The translations under genes and the position numbers were made by a program. From positions 1-33,004 of the forward strand of contig CAMNGG010000339.1 of assembly GCA_946537975.1 (NCBI GenBank): DNA of 33,004 bases, given 5' to 3'. Below are positions 18,362-28,342 of this stretch, piece by piece. The notes beneath the pieces were generated by a model, which had not been told where the DNA came from, did not search any database, and saw only the letters and a program-made list of their open reading frames with translations. The stretch comes from an uncultured Treponema sp. (GTDB taxonomy: Bacteria > Spirochaetota > Spirochaetia > Treponematales > Treponemataceae). The stretch's first letter is position 1; every line of letters starts with the position of its first letter.

Positions 18362-19639
18362 TTACTTATTTGAAGCGATAACTTCTGTATAGTCGTTTTT
18401 ATCTACTTTGTTTCTGAACCTGAATTTATTTATAAAGAGGTTCAAACAATGTTCCTGAACCTCACCCCAGGTTAGTACACAATCTGCAGATTTCTCTTTC
18501 TGAGCAAGCAAAGCTGGCATCATAGTATCTATATTATAATTATTATATACTGCCTCAAAACTTTGATGGCATTTTGATTTATATTCATCAAAATCCATTT
18601 TCAAAACAGAATCCAGATATTTCAATGCAGGGGTGCATTCTGATTCTACAGGTCCCAAAATAAATGGGTTATCAGCGAAGAAACCACAAGACTTATGCGC
18701 TAGCGTATTGAAAGCCGATGAAACTACAATCTTATATTGTAAAGCTGCATCAAGAATTGTTGTTCCCATACCAACAAATACCTTGCATTTTTTCATAAGC
18801 TCAATTAGTTCCGGATATGTTACCCAGCCCTGAACTGTAATATCCTTTTTAATATTTTCTTCAAGACCATAGATTTTTTCTTTTAATTTTGGTAAATCAT
18901 TACCCGCTGAAACAATCAGCATTTTCAATTCTGGATGGCTTTTCTTTAACATCGCAAAATCATCAACAAGCCCCATCAAATAACCCTTAAAAGGAAAATC
19001 TGCCCTTGTTGCTGTCATTATGAGATTTGAATCGAAACCTGATTTTATAATGTCTTCGCAATGTTCATTTCGTTCGCAAATCATTGGAAGACTCAGTATC
19101 GGCGGATTATACTCATTTCCATAACCATAATAATTTCGTACAGACTTTACATTAGTCTCTTCCATAGATACGATTGCATTATTATCATGAGCACGAAGAA
19201 CTATACGACGGAATTCCTTACGTGCATGTTTTCGTAAAAATGAAAAAGGAAGGCCCTCGCCCTTATAAAAAATTGCCGGATGAATATCATAAATCAAGTT
19301 TTGTACGGTAAAACCATACATTCGTTTTACACATTCAACATTGAGCCATTTTTCAAAAGTAAAGTTTACAACTTTAACATCAGAATCTTGCGCAACAACC
19401 TTATTCAATGCATTCTTCAAGAGTTTCAATTCAAAGTTGCCAATTACTTCAATTTGTACACCAAGTTCTTTCATTGCCTCAACAATTTCAGTATTCGAAG
19501 CACTAATACAAAATATTGAAACATTATAATTATGTAATCGAAGCCAACGGCACATACGCAACATAAGTGTATGTGAGCCACCAAATACACCAAGAGTATC
19601 ATTAAAAACTACTGTCATTCTTTTACCCAAATATCTCAA
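18362..19639 (-). CDS. Glycosyltransferase family 4-like
   Basis: 425 aa; VVFNDTLGVFGGSHTLMLRMCRWLRLHNYNVSIF...ATRADFPFKGYLMGLVDDFAML. Likely start MTVVFND. Confidence 0.7.
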   Translation of the reverse strand: MRYLGKRMTVVFNDTLGVFGGSHTLMLRMCRWLRLHNYNVSIFCISASNTEIVEAMKELGVQIEVIGNFELKLLKNALNKVVAQDSDVKVVNFTFEKWLNVECVKRMYGFTVQNLIYDIHPAIFYKGEGLPFSFLRKHARKEFRRIVLRAHDNNAIVSMEETNVKSVRNYYGYGNEYNPPILSLPMICERNEHCEDIIKSGFDSNLIMTATRADFPFKGYLMGLVDDFAMLKKSHPELKMLIVSAGNDLPKLKEKIYGLEENIKKDITVQGWVTYPELIELMKKCKVFVGMGTTILDAALQYKIVVSSAFNTLAHKSCGFFADNPFILGPVESECTPALKYLDSVLKMDFDEYKSKCHQSFEAVYNNYNIDTMMPALLAQKEKSADCVLTWGEVQEHCLNLFINKFRFRNKVDKNDYTEVIASNK

Positions 19640-19692
19640 TCATATAAGTATTCTACACTGCCGATAAGTGACAAACATGCATCTTTTTATGG

Positions 19693-20892
19693 TTAATCCC
19701 TACCCATTAAGTCTCGAGTATAGATTTTTTCCGAAACATCAGCAAGTTCTTCTGATTTTCTGTTTGCAATAATTACATCACATTCAGACTTGAACTTGTT
19801 AAAATCTTTTTCAACAATTGAATTAAAAAAAGTATCTTCATGTAATGTTGGTTCATAAACAACAACTTCAATGCCTTTAGCTTTAATGCGCTTCATTACC
19901 CCCTGAATTGCACTTGCACGAAAATTATCACTGTTAGATTTCATTGTGAGTCTATAAATTCCCACTTTTACAGGATTCTGATTAATAATCATCTGTGCTA
20001 TATGGTCTTTTCTAGTTGTATTTGATTGAACAATTGCACTAATAAGATTCTGCGGCACATCATTGTAATTTGCAAGTAGTTGCTTTGTATCTTTCGGCAA
20101 ACAGTAACCACCGTAACCAAAACTCGGGTTATTATAGAAATCACCAATACGAGGATCAAGCGAAACTCCTTTTATAATCGATTTTGAATCAAGACCTTTA
20201 ACTTCAGCATAAGTATCCAACTCATTGAAGTAACTTACACGCAAAGCCAGATAAGTATTTGCAAAGAGCTTTACAGCTTCTGCTTCGGTAAATCCCATGT
20301 AAAGAGTTGGGATTTCTTTTTTTATAGCCCCTTCTTGCAAAAGTTTTGCAAATGTCTGAGCTGCATCCGCAAGCCGATTATCATTCAAATCTGTTCCAAC
20401 TACAATACGGCTTGGATAGAGATTATCATACAAAGCTTTGCTTTCTCGCAAGAATTCTGGTGCAAAGATAATATTCTTTGTATTATATTTCTCTCTTACA
20501 GATTTTGTATAACCAACAGGAACTGTTGATTTTATAATCATAATTGCATTTGGATTCACTTTCAAAACAAGTTCAATTACCTGTTCAACATACGTTGTAT
20601 CAAAGAAGTTTAATTTTGGATCATAGTTGGTAGGGGTCGCAATGATAATCAAATCTGCATCTTTATAGGCAGAAATTCCATCTGTCGTAGCAACAAGATT
20701 CAACTTCTTATTTGTCAGGAAATCTTCTATTTCTTTATCCTGTATTGGCGATTTCCTATTATTAATAAGATCAACTTTTTCTTGTATAACATCTACTGCA
20801 ACAACAATATTGTGTTGTGCTAGTAATGTTGCTAAAGAAAGGCCAACATAGCCAGTTCCTGCTACTGCAATTTTATTAACAATCATACCCAA
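19693..20892 (-). CDS. ugd: UDP-glucose 6-dehydrogenase
   Basis: 399 aa; [29 protein letters not shown]...[18 protein letters not shown]...[24 protein letters not shown]...[16 protein letters not shown]-type motif ([16 protein letters not shown]). Confidence 0.93.
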   Translation of the reverse strand: MGMIVNKIAVAGTGYVGLSLATLLAQHNIVVAVDVIQEKVDLINNRKSPIQDKEIEDFLTNKKLNLVATTDGISAYKDADLIIIATPTNYDPKLNFFDTTYVEQVIELVLKVNPNAIMIIKSTVPVGYTKSVREKYNTKNIIFAPEFLRESKALYDNLYPSRIVVGTDLNDNRLADAAQTFAKLLQEGAIKKEIPTLYMGFTEAEAVKLFANTYLALRVSYFNELDTYAEVKGLDSKSIIKGVSLDPRIGDFYNNPSFGYGGYCLPKDTKQLLANYNDVPQNLISAIVQSNTTRKDHIAQMIINQNPVKVGIYRLTMKSNSDNFRASAIQGVMKRIKAKGIEVVVYEPTLHEDTFFNSIVEKDFNKFKSECDVIIANRKSEELADVSEKIYTRDLMGRD

Positions 20893-20900
20893 ATCCTCTT

Positions 20901-21938
20901 CTATTTTTGATAATAGGTCTTATACCAGGCAGCAAATTTGCCAAGACCTTCTTCCAGTGTTGTTGAAGGCTTAAAGCCAAAATCATGTTCTAATTCTGTT
21001 ACGTCAGCATAAGTCTGGTATACATCGCCTGGTTGCATTGGAAGAAGTTCCTTCTTTCCTGGCTCAGAAATTACACCTTCCTTAATTAAGCAATTTTCCA
21101 ATATCTCAACAAACTTCATCAGACTAGAGGGCTTATTATTTCCAATGTTATAAACTTTATAAGGAGCGCCATCTTCTGTTTCAACTGGAGTTTTCTGCAT
21201 TACATTAACAATACCAGTTACAATATCATCAACAAAAGTAAAATCACGATACATATCACCCATATTGTATATCTGGATTGGTTCTCCCTTCACAAGCTTG
21301 TTTGTAAATTTGAAATATGCCATATCTGGACGTCCCATAGGACCATATACAGTAAAAAAGCGAAGACCGGTAGAAGGTATCTTGTAAAGTTTTGAATATG
21401 CATATGCAAACAGTTCGTTTGATTTCTTTGTTGCCGCATACAAAGAAACTGGATTATCAACCTTATCTTCTGTTGAATAAGGAACTTTTTTATTTGAGCC
21501 GTATACGCTAGAAGAAGATGCATAAACAAGATGTTCAATCGGATTATCAGAAGTCTCTGTAGCCCGACAGGCTTCCAGAATATTATAGAAACCAATCATA
21601 TTTGATTTTATATAACTATCTGGATTTGTAATTGAATACCGTACACCTGCCTGTGCAGCTAAATTAACAACAATAGAAGGTTTATAATTTTTAAATATAG
21701 AATCAACAATCTCTTTATTAGCTATATCACCTTTAATAAAGGAAAAATTTTTATTCAAAGATTTTAACAATACAAGACGCTCATCTTTTAATGAAACATC
21801 ATAATAATCAGTAATAGAATCAAGACCTATAATCTTTACTCCATCGACAGTTTCCAAAAGTCGTTTACATAAAAAGCTACCGATAAAACCAGCAACTCCT
21901 GTAACTAGAATTGTCTTATTTGAAAGTGTTATTTTCAT
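20901..21938 (-). CDS. UDP-glucuronate 4-epimerase-like NAD-dependent epimerase
   Basis: 345 aa; [20 protein letters not shown]...[18 protein letters not shown]...[34 protein letters not shown]...YASSSSVYG...[20 protein letters not shown]. Confidence 0.9.
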   Translation of the reverse strand: MKITLSNKTILVTGVAGFIGSFLCKRLLETVDGVKIIGLDSITDYYDVSLKDERLVLLKSLNKNFSFIKGDIANKEIVDSIFKNYKPSIVVNLAAQAGVRYSITNPDSYIKSNMIGFYNILEACRATETSDNPIEHLVYASSSSVYGSNKKVPYSTEDKVDNPVSLYAATKKSNELFAYAYSKLYKIPSTGLRFFTVYGPMGRPDMAYFKFTNKLVKGEPIQIYNMGDMYRDFTFVDDIVTGIVNVMQKTPVETEDGAPYKVYNIGNNKPSSLMKFVEILENCLIKEGVISEPGKKELLPMQPGDVYQTYADVTELEHDFGFKPSTTLEEGLGKFAAWYKTYYQK

Positions 21939-22072
21939 TTAGTACTCCATTGATAAAAAAGCTATTCTTCTTGATTTAATTGAAAGGTAATGCACATAAA
22001 ACTGAATATAGATCTTTTATTATGAGAATTATTTACAATATTTATCCCAAATTATCATTTTCATTTTTGTTT

Positions 22073-22999
22073 TTATGTATAATCACCTTTATAAAATTTT
22101 TCTACAGCTTCAGGGGATTTATCTAGTTTTCTCATATATGAATCATAATCTTTTGGCAAGTGGCCTATATCTAAGCATATTTTTCCTTTTTTATTTAATT
22201 CATAACATAAAACTTTACTTGTCGGACCGATTGCAAAACATAAAATTTCATCATTTGGTCTCTTATCTGCTAATAAAAATAATTCATCAAATTTATCAAA
22301 AGAATCTCGAGAAGGACACATTATTGTTTCAATATGCTCCGCCTCATCAAAAACATAATATTTTAAATTATTATAAGTCTCTTCACCCATAAACAAGCAT
22401 ATTTTTCTTCCCTTAAATAATAACTTTACTTTTCTAAACCAATCGTCTTGCTTGTTTTCATCGACAGTGAAATAATACTGATTAAAGTCTGTAGCCAAAT
22501 AAGTACGCTTTGGATTACAATTGTTCAAGAAAAAATCTCTAAATTTTTTACCATTCAAAGTAAAAAACTTATTGGAATAAGTATCTGAGTCCCAAATATT
22601 GTAATAAAAATATCTATAACCAATACCTATATAAACATCATCTCTTTCAGATGTTAAAGCCTCATATAATTTTTTAGCTAAAGTTACATCATAACGTTGA
22701 CTACATGTTTTTTTGTTTGGAACCTCATTTAACATTATATTAATCTCTGCATCACCAAACCTATAAAAGGTTTTTAGCTCATGTAAAAGACAATCTAAAG
22801 TATGTTCATTATCTAATATATGAAGTTTTTTTTCAGGTTTATCTTCTAATAGGTTTCCATATAAAATCAAGGATTTTGTATACTGAATATTATCCCATTG
22901 GAGACTTTCTATGTGTTGTTTAGAAAGTAGTTTCATATTATGTAAAAATATTCTAGCATTTTTAGTAAAATTCATCATATTTATAATCCCCATATTCAA
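22073..22999 (-). CDS. GT-D fold (DUF1792/SP_1767-like) glycosyltransferase
   Basis: 308 aa; FYRFGDAEINIM (GT-D DxE-type motif), ...DNKEDDWFRK-like mid region, VLCFAIGPTSKVLCYELNKKGKICLDIGHL-like C-terminal motif (EILCFAIGPTSKVLCYELNKKGKICLDIGHLPKDYD). Confidence 0.7.
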   Translation of the reverse strand: MNMGIINMMNFTKNARIFLHNMKLLSKQHIESLQWDNIQYTKSLILYGNLLEDKPEKKLHILDNEHTLDCLLHELKTFYRFGDAEINIMLNEVPNKKTCSQRYDVTLAKKLYEALTSERDDVYIGIGYRYFYYNIWDSDTYSNKFFTLNGKKFRDFFLNNCNPKRTYLATDFNQYYFTVDENKQDDWFRKVKLLFKGRKICLFMGEETYNNLKYYVFDEAEHIETIMCPSRDSFDKFDELFLLADKRPNDEILCFAIGPTSKVLCYELNKKGKICLDIGHLPKDYDSYMRKLDKSPEAVEKFYKGDYT

Positions 23000-23019
23000 T
23001 AATTTTAGTAACGATTTCT

Positions 23020-24129
23020 TTAACTATTTGTATACTTATTAATTACTTCAATTACATATTTTACTTGCAAATCAGTTAGACAAGGACTCATTGGAAGACT
23101 CAATTCATGCTGATGGATTGCCTCTGCAACAGGCAAACAGATTTCATTCCAATTTTCATAACACTTCTGCTTATGTGGTGGAATTGGATAATGAATAAGA
23201 GTTCCAATCTCATGCTCTTTCAAATATTGCTGTAATTCATCACGTTTTTCGCAGAATATGGGGAAAACATGAAAAACATTGCTTTCATAACTTTTTTCTG
23301 TAGGCCATTTGATAAGAGGATTTTTTATTCCCTCATAATACATTTTTGCAATCTGTTTACGGCGATTATTATCCTCATCAAGATGTTTTAGTTTCACATC
23401 AAGTACAGCTGCAGCCATTTCATCAAGACGACTGTTTTCCCCTACATAATCAAATACATACTTTTTTGATGAACCGTAATTTCCTAACACACGAACAAGA
23501 TTTGCGATTTCTTCATTATCAGTTGTGATTGCTCCTGCATCTCCAAAAGCACCTAAATTTTTACCAGGATAAAAACTATGAGCAGCAACAGTTCCAAAAG
23601 AACCCGTTTTCTTACCTTTATACATACACCCATGAGCCTGTGCGTTATCTTCGAAAAGTTTTAATCCATATTTTTTGCAAATTTCATCAATTCTTTCATT
23701 ATAAAGACATCGACCATAAAGATGCACAAGTATTACAGCACGTGTTTTTGATGTAATTGCCTTTTCAATTTTTTCTGAATCGAGTTCCAGTGTATCTGCA
23801 TTCGGATCAAGTAACACTGGCTTCAGATTATTCTGAGAAATTGCAAGAATAGTTGCGATATAAGTATTTGCCTGAACGATAATTTCATCACCATCATTCC
23901 AATTATACAAGATTTTACATGCACGAATCATCAGTTCCAATGCTTGAAGTCCATTTGCAACACCAACACAGTATTTTGTTCCAATATAGCGTGCATAATC
24001 TTCTTCAAATTTTTTATTCTCGTTTCCCTGAAGATACCAACCACTATCTGTTACACGTAGGACAGCTTCGTGTAATTCTTCTTTGTATTTTTCTGTAATG
24101 TCTTTTAACGAAAGAAATGGAACTTGCAT
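23020..24129 (-). CDS. DegT/DnrJ/EryC1/StrS aminotransferase, FdtB/QdtB-like
   Basis: 369 aa; VPFLSLKDITEKYKEELHEAVLRVTDSGWYLQGNENKKFEEDYARYIGTKYCVGVANGLQALELMIRA...HSFYPGKNLGAFGDAGAI. Confidence 0.85.
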   Translation of the reverse strand: MQVPFLSLKDITEKYKEELHEAVLRVTDSGWYLQGNENKKFEEDYARYIGTKYCVGVANGLQALELMIRACKILYNWNDGDEIIVQANTYIATILAISQNNLKPVLLDPNADTLELDSEKIEKAITSKTRAVILVHLYGRCLYNERIDEICKKYGLKLFEDNAQAHGCMYKGKKTGSFGTVAAHSFYPGKNLGAFGDAGAITTDNEEIANLVRVLGNYGSSKKYVFDYVGENSRLDEMAAAVLDVKLKHLDEDNNRRKQIAKMYYEGIKNPLIKWPTEKSYESNVFHVFPIFCEKRDELQQYLKEHEIGTLIHYPIPPHKQKCYENWNEICLPVAEAIHQHELSLPMSPCLTDLQVKYVIEVINKYTNS

Positions 24130-24131
24130 TT

Positions 24132-24590
24132 TTATACCTCAATTTTTTTAATGAATCGTGCAGGATTGCCTAACCAAAGTTCACCAGCAGGAACATCTTT
24201 TGTCACAACACTTCCTGCACCTATCATTGCATTTTCACCTATTGTATGGCCACAAACAATGGTTGCATTAGCACCTATACTTGCGCCTTTTTTGATTATT
24301 GTCTTATAAAATTTTTCTGGATATTGCTTAGAGCGAGGATACAAATCATTTGTAAAAGTTACATTTGGACCAATAAAAACATTATCTTCAACTGTAACAC
24401 CATCCCAAAGTTGAACGCCACATTTTATAGTTACGTTATTCCCAATAACTACATCGTTCTCAACAAATACATTTGAACATATATTGCAATTATCCCCTAT
24501 TTTGGCCTTAGGAAGGACAACGCAGAACTGCCAGATGTTTGTATCTTTTCCAATAGTATTTGATTGTACGTCTGATAACTTATGAATCAT
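24132..24590 (-). CDS. Hexapeptide-repeat sugar N-acetyltransferase, FdtC/QdtC-like
   Basis: 152 aa; [76 protein letters not shown]. Confidence 0.85.
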   Translation of the reverse strand: MIHKLSDVQSNTIGKDTNIWQFCVVLPKAKIGDNCNICSNVFVENDVVIGNNVTIKCGVQLWDGVTVEDNVFIGPNVTFTNDLYPRSKQYPEKFYKTIIKKGASIGANATIVCGHTIGENAMIGAGSVVTKDVPAGELWLGNPARFIKKIEV

Positions 24591-24988
24591 TTTAAATCCA
24601 TCTTAAGAAAATCATCGTAGTCGCGAATATATTCGTTACTATCATAATGAGTTGAAGCAAGACACAATAACACCGAATCTGGTGAAAAATCATACATTTC
24701 TTTCCAAACAAGTTTTGGAAGATATACTCCCTGACGAGGTTTTGTAAGCTCAATAATCTGCTTTTCTTTACCATCTGTAACCATAACTTTAGATGTTCCA
24801 CTTACATTAATGAGCACAAACTCAGAATCACGATTTGCATGTTTGCCTCGAACTACATCACGATCAGAACCATAGATATAAAAAAGTCGTTTTATCTCAA
24901 ACGGTACATCCTGATTTCCTTCAACAATGACAAGTTTCCCCCTCTCATCACCTTTTTCTGTAAAATTCAAAAGTCTACAAAGTTCCAT
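24587..24988 (-). CDS. Sugar 3,4-ketoisomerase, FdtA/QdtA-like (WxcM-like cupin)
   Basis: 133 aa; [55 protein letters not shown]. Confidence 0.87.
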   Translation of the reverse strand: MELCRLLNFTEKGDERGKLVIVEGNQDVPFEIKRLFYIYGSDRDVVRGKHANRDSEFVLINVSGTSKVMVTDGKEKQIIELTKPRQGVYLPKLVWKEMYDFSPDSVLLCLASTHYDSNEYIRDYDDFLKMDLK

Positions 24989-25001
24989 ATATAATTCCTC
25001 A

Positions 25002-26387
25002 TTAAAAAATACTACGATGCTTCAAAACATCATATAAAACATACGCTGCAACAATTATAAACAAAATCCAACGTATATATTTAAAATCCATAAGAAAATA
25101 ACTTAACACAACAACTAACGAAACAAAAACTATTGATATTATAAAAAAAGAAAAATTATAATCAAATGATTCTTTTATCAGAAAACGTGCTGTAATGTAA
25201 TGAAACAAAAACAAAAGTATTTGAGAAATCATCGTTGCAATTACAGCCCCAAACGCTGAATAGATAGGTATTAACCACACATCCAAAATAATATTTATTA
25301 CAGCCACTAAAATCGTAGCTATTGGAATTATCTTTGTTCTTTCATAATAATATTCAAAATTAACTGGAAATTGATATAAAAACAAAAAAAAGAACGACAA
25401 TGCAAAAATAGGTATAATTTTTATGCCATTCCAATATGGCTCTGGTGCCATTATTTTAAATACATCAAATGATAACAAAATAAATCCAATAAATATTAAT
25501 GTCATTAACCGTAAATAACGTTTTGAATGAAACTGTATAGATTCTTTGTCATTAGATTTCTTAAAGTCATAATAAAACGGAACCCAAGCCCTATTTAACG
25601 AATCAATAATTACAGTTAGTACACTACACAAAGCAGCTGAGACACTATATATTCCCAAAACACTTTCATTCTGAAATCTCTGTAATAAAATTCTATCCGC
25701 TTGAGTAAAAACTAAATGCCCCAATCCATGCACAACCAACGGAATCGTTAATATTATGCAATATTTATTATACTTTGGTACCCAAAATACTTTTCCTTTT
25801 ACATATATTAAGAATAATATAATCAATCCTAAAAATAGAACAGGAATTAATTGACCAAAAATCTTACCATACACTTTATTATTTATATTTAGCACAAAAA
25901 CTAGTGACAACAACGAAGAACCTAATCCCGAAAAAACTGATATTAAACAAGACTTTCTAACTTCCTTATATTGATCAAGATATGAAACATAAAAAACATT
26001 TACATATCCAAAAAAAGAATTTATTATAAGTAGTATAACTAGTAATTGATTTATTCCAAATAACCTAACAAAAAAATCTCTAAAAAAAATAATTACACAA
26101 AAAGCAAACAAATAAGTAATAACAGAAATACTAAGTGTACTCGAAAGATATGCCGGCATTTCTTCTTTTGAAAAACGAATACGCGCTGTAGGTATAGAAC
26201 CGTATGTTTGTAAACTTAATATCACCATAAGAATTGATGACCAGGAATTATACAAAGCAATAGTTCCATAATTTTCAGGTGTTAATATTCGTGTGAATAT
26301 AGGTGTTGTAAAAAAAGCAACACCTTGCAGAGCAAACTTTCCTATCAACTGCCAGATTACAGATTTTGAAATTGACTCAGATGCCAT
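25002..26387 (-). CDS. Wzx-like flippase (oligosaccharide repeat-unit exporter)
   Basis: 461 aa, MATE/Wzx-like N-terminus SVIWQLIGKFALQGVAFFTTPIFTRILTPENYGTIALYNSW, many TM segments. Confidence 0.88.
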   Translation of the reverse strand: MASESISKSVIWQLIGKFALQGVAFFTTPIFTRILTPENYGTIALYNSWSSILMVILSLQTYGSIPTARIRFSKEEMPAYLSSTLSISVITYLFAFCVIIFFRDFFVRLFGINQLLVILLIINSFFGYVNVFYVSYLDQYKEVRKSCLISVFSGLGSSLLSLVFVLNINNKVYGKIFGQLIPVLFLGLIILFLIYVKGKVFWVPKYNKYCIILTIPLVVHGLGHLVFTQADRILLQRFQNESVLGIYSVSAALCSVLTVIIDSLNRAWVPFYYDFKKSNDKESIQFHSKRYLRLMTLIFIGFILLSFDVFKIMAPEPYWNGIKIIPIFALSFFFLFLYQFPVNFEYYYERTKIIPIATILVAVINIILDVWLIPIYSAFGAVIATMISQILLFLFHYITARFLIKESFDYNFSFFIISIVFVSLVVVLSYFLMDFKYIRWILFIIVAAYVLYDVLKHRSIF

Positions 26388-26391
26388 TTTA

Positions 26392-27510
26392 TTATTTATT
26401 CAAAAATTCCTTAATTGTATTTGATACCATTACAACATCTTCATCTTTTAATTCATAATGAATTGGAAGGCAAAGGATTTCCTCGTAAATAGAATCTGTA
26501 ACAGGAAGGCTTGCTCCATAATCTTTATAAAGTGTAAAATGATGACATGGAATATAACTGATTCCTGATTCGATATCATGTTCCATCAAGAATGTCTTTA
26601 ATTCATTTCTCTTTCCATTCTTTACACGAATTACATACATAAATGGAGTAATTTCATCATAAGAAGCCGGCATACATTCAACACCATCTACCCCTTTTAG
26701 ATTTTTATCATACAAGTGACAAATTTCACGACGGCGAGCAATAAATGAATCTACTTTCTTTATCTGAGCAAGACCAATTGCAGCATTAATATTACTCATA
26801 TGATAACGATAGCCCTGACTTGGAACATCATACACCCAACTGCGTTTCTTCCAATCTTTTACATGCATTGTCTTACGGTCGATTCCAAGAAGACGCTTTT
26901 GTTTTGCAAGATCAGCAAAAGCTGAATCATCACTAATTACAGCACCACCTTCACCACAAGTCATAACTTTTATTGAATCAAATGAGAAACAAGTTATATC
27001 ACCGAAAGAGCCAATCTTCTTTCCGTTATAATATGAACCGAAAGCATGCGCTGCATCTTCAATAATACGAATTCCTTTTTCTTCTTTTATTTTAAGCAAA
27101 GAATCCATATCACAAGGACGACCTGCATAATGAACAGGAATAATTGCTTTTGTTTTTGAAGTTATCTTCTTTTTTACATCCTCTAAATCAAGAAGGAATG
27201 TATCAGGATTAACATCACAGAAAACAGGGGTTGCTCCGGTTTCAGAAACAGTTTGAGCAGTAGCAACAAAAGTAAAAGAAGGAAGAATTACTTCATCACC
27301 TTCTCCAATACCTAATGTTGTAAGCGCAAGATGAAGTGCCGAAGTTCCCGTATTTGTTGCAACAACATTTCTGTTTGTATTTAAATAATCAGCAATAGCT
27401 TTTTCAAATTCTTCTACTTTGTATGCAAGACCAAAGTAACCATATTCAAAAGCTTCTTTTACCTGGGCAAGTTCTTCTTCACCACAACATCCACGAGATA
27501 CTTTAATCAT
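26392..27510 (-). CDS. DegT/DnrJ/EryC1/StrS family PLP-dependent sugar aminotransferase
   Basis: 372 aa; ATNTGTSALHLALTTLGIGEGDEVILPSFTFVATAQTV...IIEDAAHAFGSYYNGKKIGSFGDITCFSFDSIKVMTCGEGGAVI. Confidence 0.88.
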   Translation of the reverse strand: MIKVSRGCCGEEELAQVKEAFEYGYFGLAYKVEEFEKAIADYLNTNRNVVATNTGTSALHLALTTLGIGEGDEVILPSFTFVATAQTVSETGATPVFCDVNPDTFLLDLEDVKKKITSKTKAIIPVHYAGRPCDMDSLLKIKEEKGIRIIEDAAHAFGSYYNGKKIGSFGDITCFSFDSIKVMTCGEGGAVISDDSAFADLAKQKRLLGIDRKTMHVKDWKKRSWVYDVPSQGYRYHMSNINAAIGLAQIKKVDSFIARRREICHLYDKNLKGVDGVECMPASYDEITPFMYVIRVKNGKRNELKTFLMEHDIESGISYIPCHHFTLYKDYGASLPVTDSIYEEILCLPIHYELKDEDVVMVSNTIKEFLNK

Positions 27511-27802
27511 ATAGATTTACCTTCTAATAATACTGAAATGTATTAGATTTAAGAAATTTAAAATGTTAAAAACATAGACCACAGCGGACACCAATTCCGT
27601 TGAAAAACGAAGTGAGACATAAAAGGATGAGTGTTACGCATACTGCCGGAACAAGTTATACGTCTCAAGCATCTGCTGTAGGCTGCATTAATGCAGTATC
27701 ACATATTATAGGATATTTATACAGTAAAAACAATTAGTTATATAAGAAAAAGATGGAATTATTGATTTTAATGAAAAATGAACAAGAATCCTTATAAGAC
27801 CT

Positions 27803-28267
27803 TTATTTCGAAGACGTCGATTCCTCTGCTAAATCTATTCCAAATATTTTAGCTAATTGCTCTTTTAATTCTGAATCGACAAGGCCTTGTACCGATTTTT
27901 TTAGAGTTTCTGAATAACGTTCATCAGGCACAAATTTCTTAGCCGCATTGTTAATCAATTCAACAATAAAATGGAGTTCCTCAATCTTTTTTGTTTCAAT
28001 CTTCTCACGTATTAAGTCTGAAAAATCTGTTTTACGTTCTTCTATTAGATATTCAAGTTTTAAGAAATTCTGGCAGAAGATCTTTATTTGTTCTGGAATA
28101 ATAAACTTCAGTTCATATAACTTCTTTTCCATCTGAACCGAAAACTCTTTTTTCCAGCTTTTGCCTAATAAATTGAACAAATCTGTTAATTTTTCTGCAG
28201 GCAAATTAACAGCTGAAATCATTACTACTGATAAATTATAAAACAATACTTTTTTACTTTTAAACAT
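27803..28267 (-). CDS. Hypothetical protein, 154 aa, helical
   Basis: Charged helical ORF, no recognised family; ATG directly abuts a TAA of the preceding open frame (TAAATG). Confidence 0.5.
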   Translation of the reverse strand: MFKSKKVLFYNLSVVMISAVNLPAEKLTDLFNLLGKSWKKEFSVQMEKKLYELKFIIPEQIKIFCQNFLKLEYLIEERKTDFSDLIREKIETKKIEELHFIVELINNAAKKFVPDERYSETLKKSVQGLVDSELKEQLAKIFGIDLAEESTSSK

Positions 28268-28342
28268 TTATTCAGATTGCTTTAAGAATTTTCCAAATGC
28301 AGCAAAATCAGATGTTTCTAGCATTTCTTTTGCGACATAAAA

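Noticed and set aside
21290-21595. 101-aa minus-strand ORF
   Set aside because: Alternative frame inside the UDP-glucuronate 4-epimerase gene.
27540-27740. Integron attC site
   Set aside because: Considered because some Treponema carry chromosomal integrons, but I could not find paired core sites (RYYYAAC/GTTRRRY) in the right arrangement.
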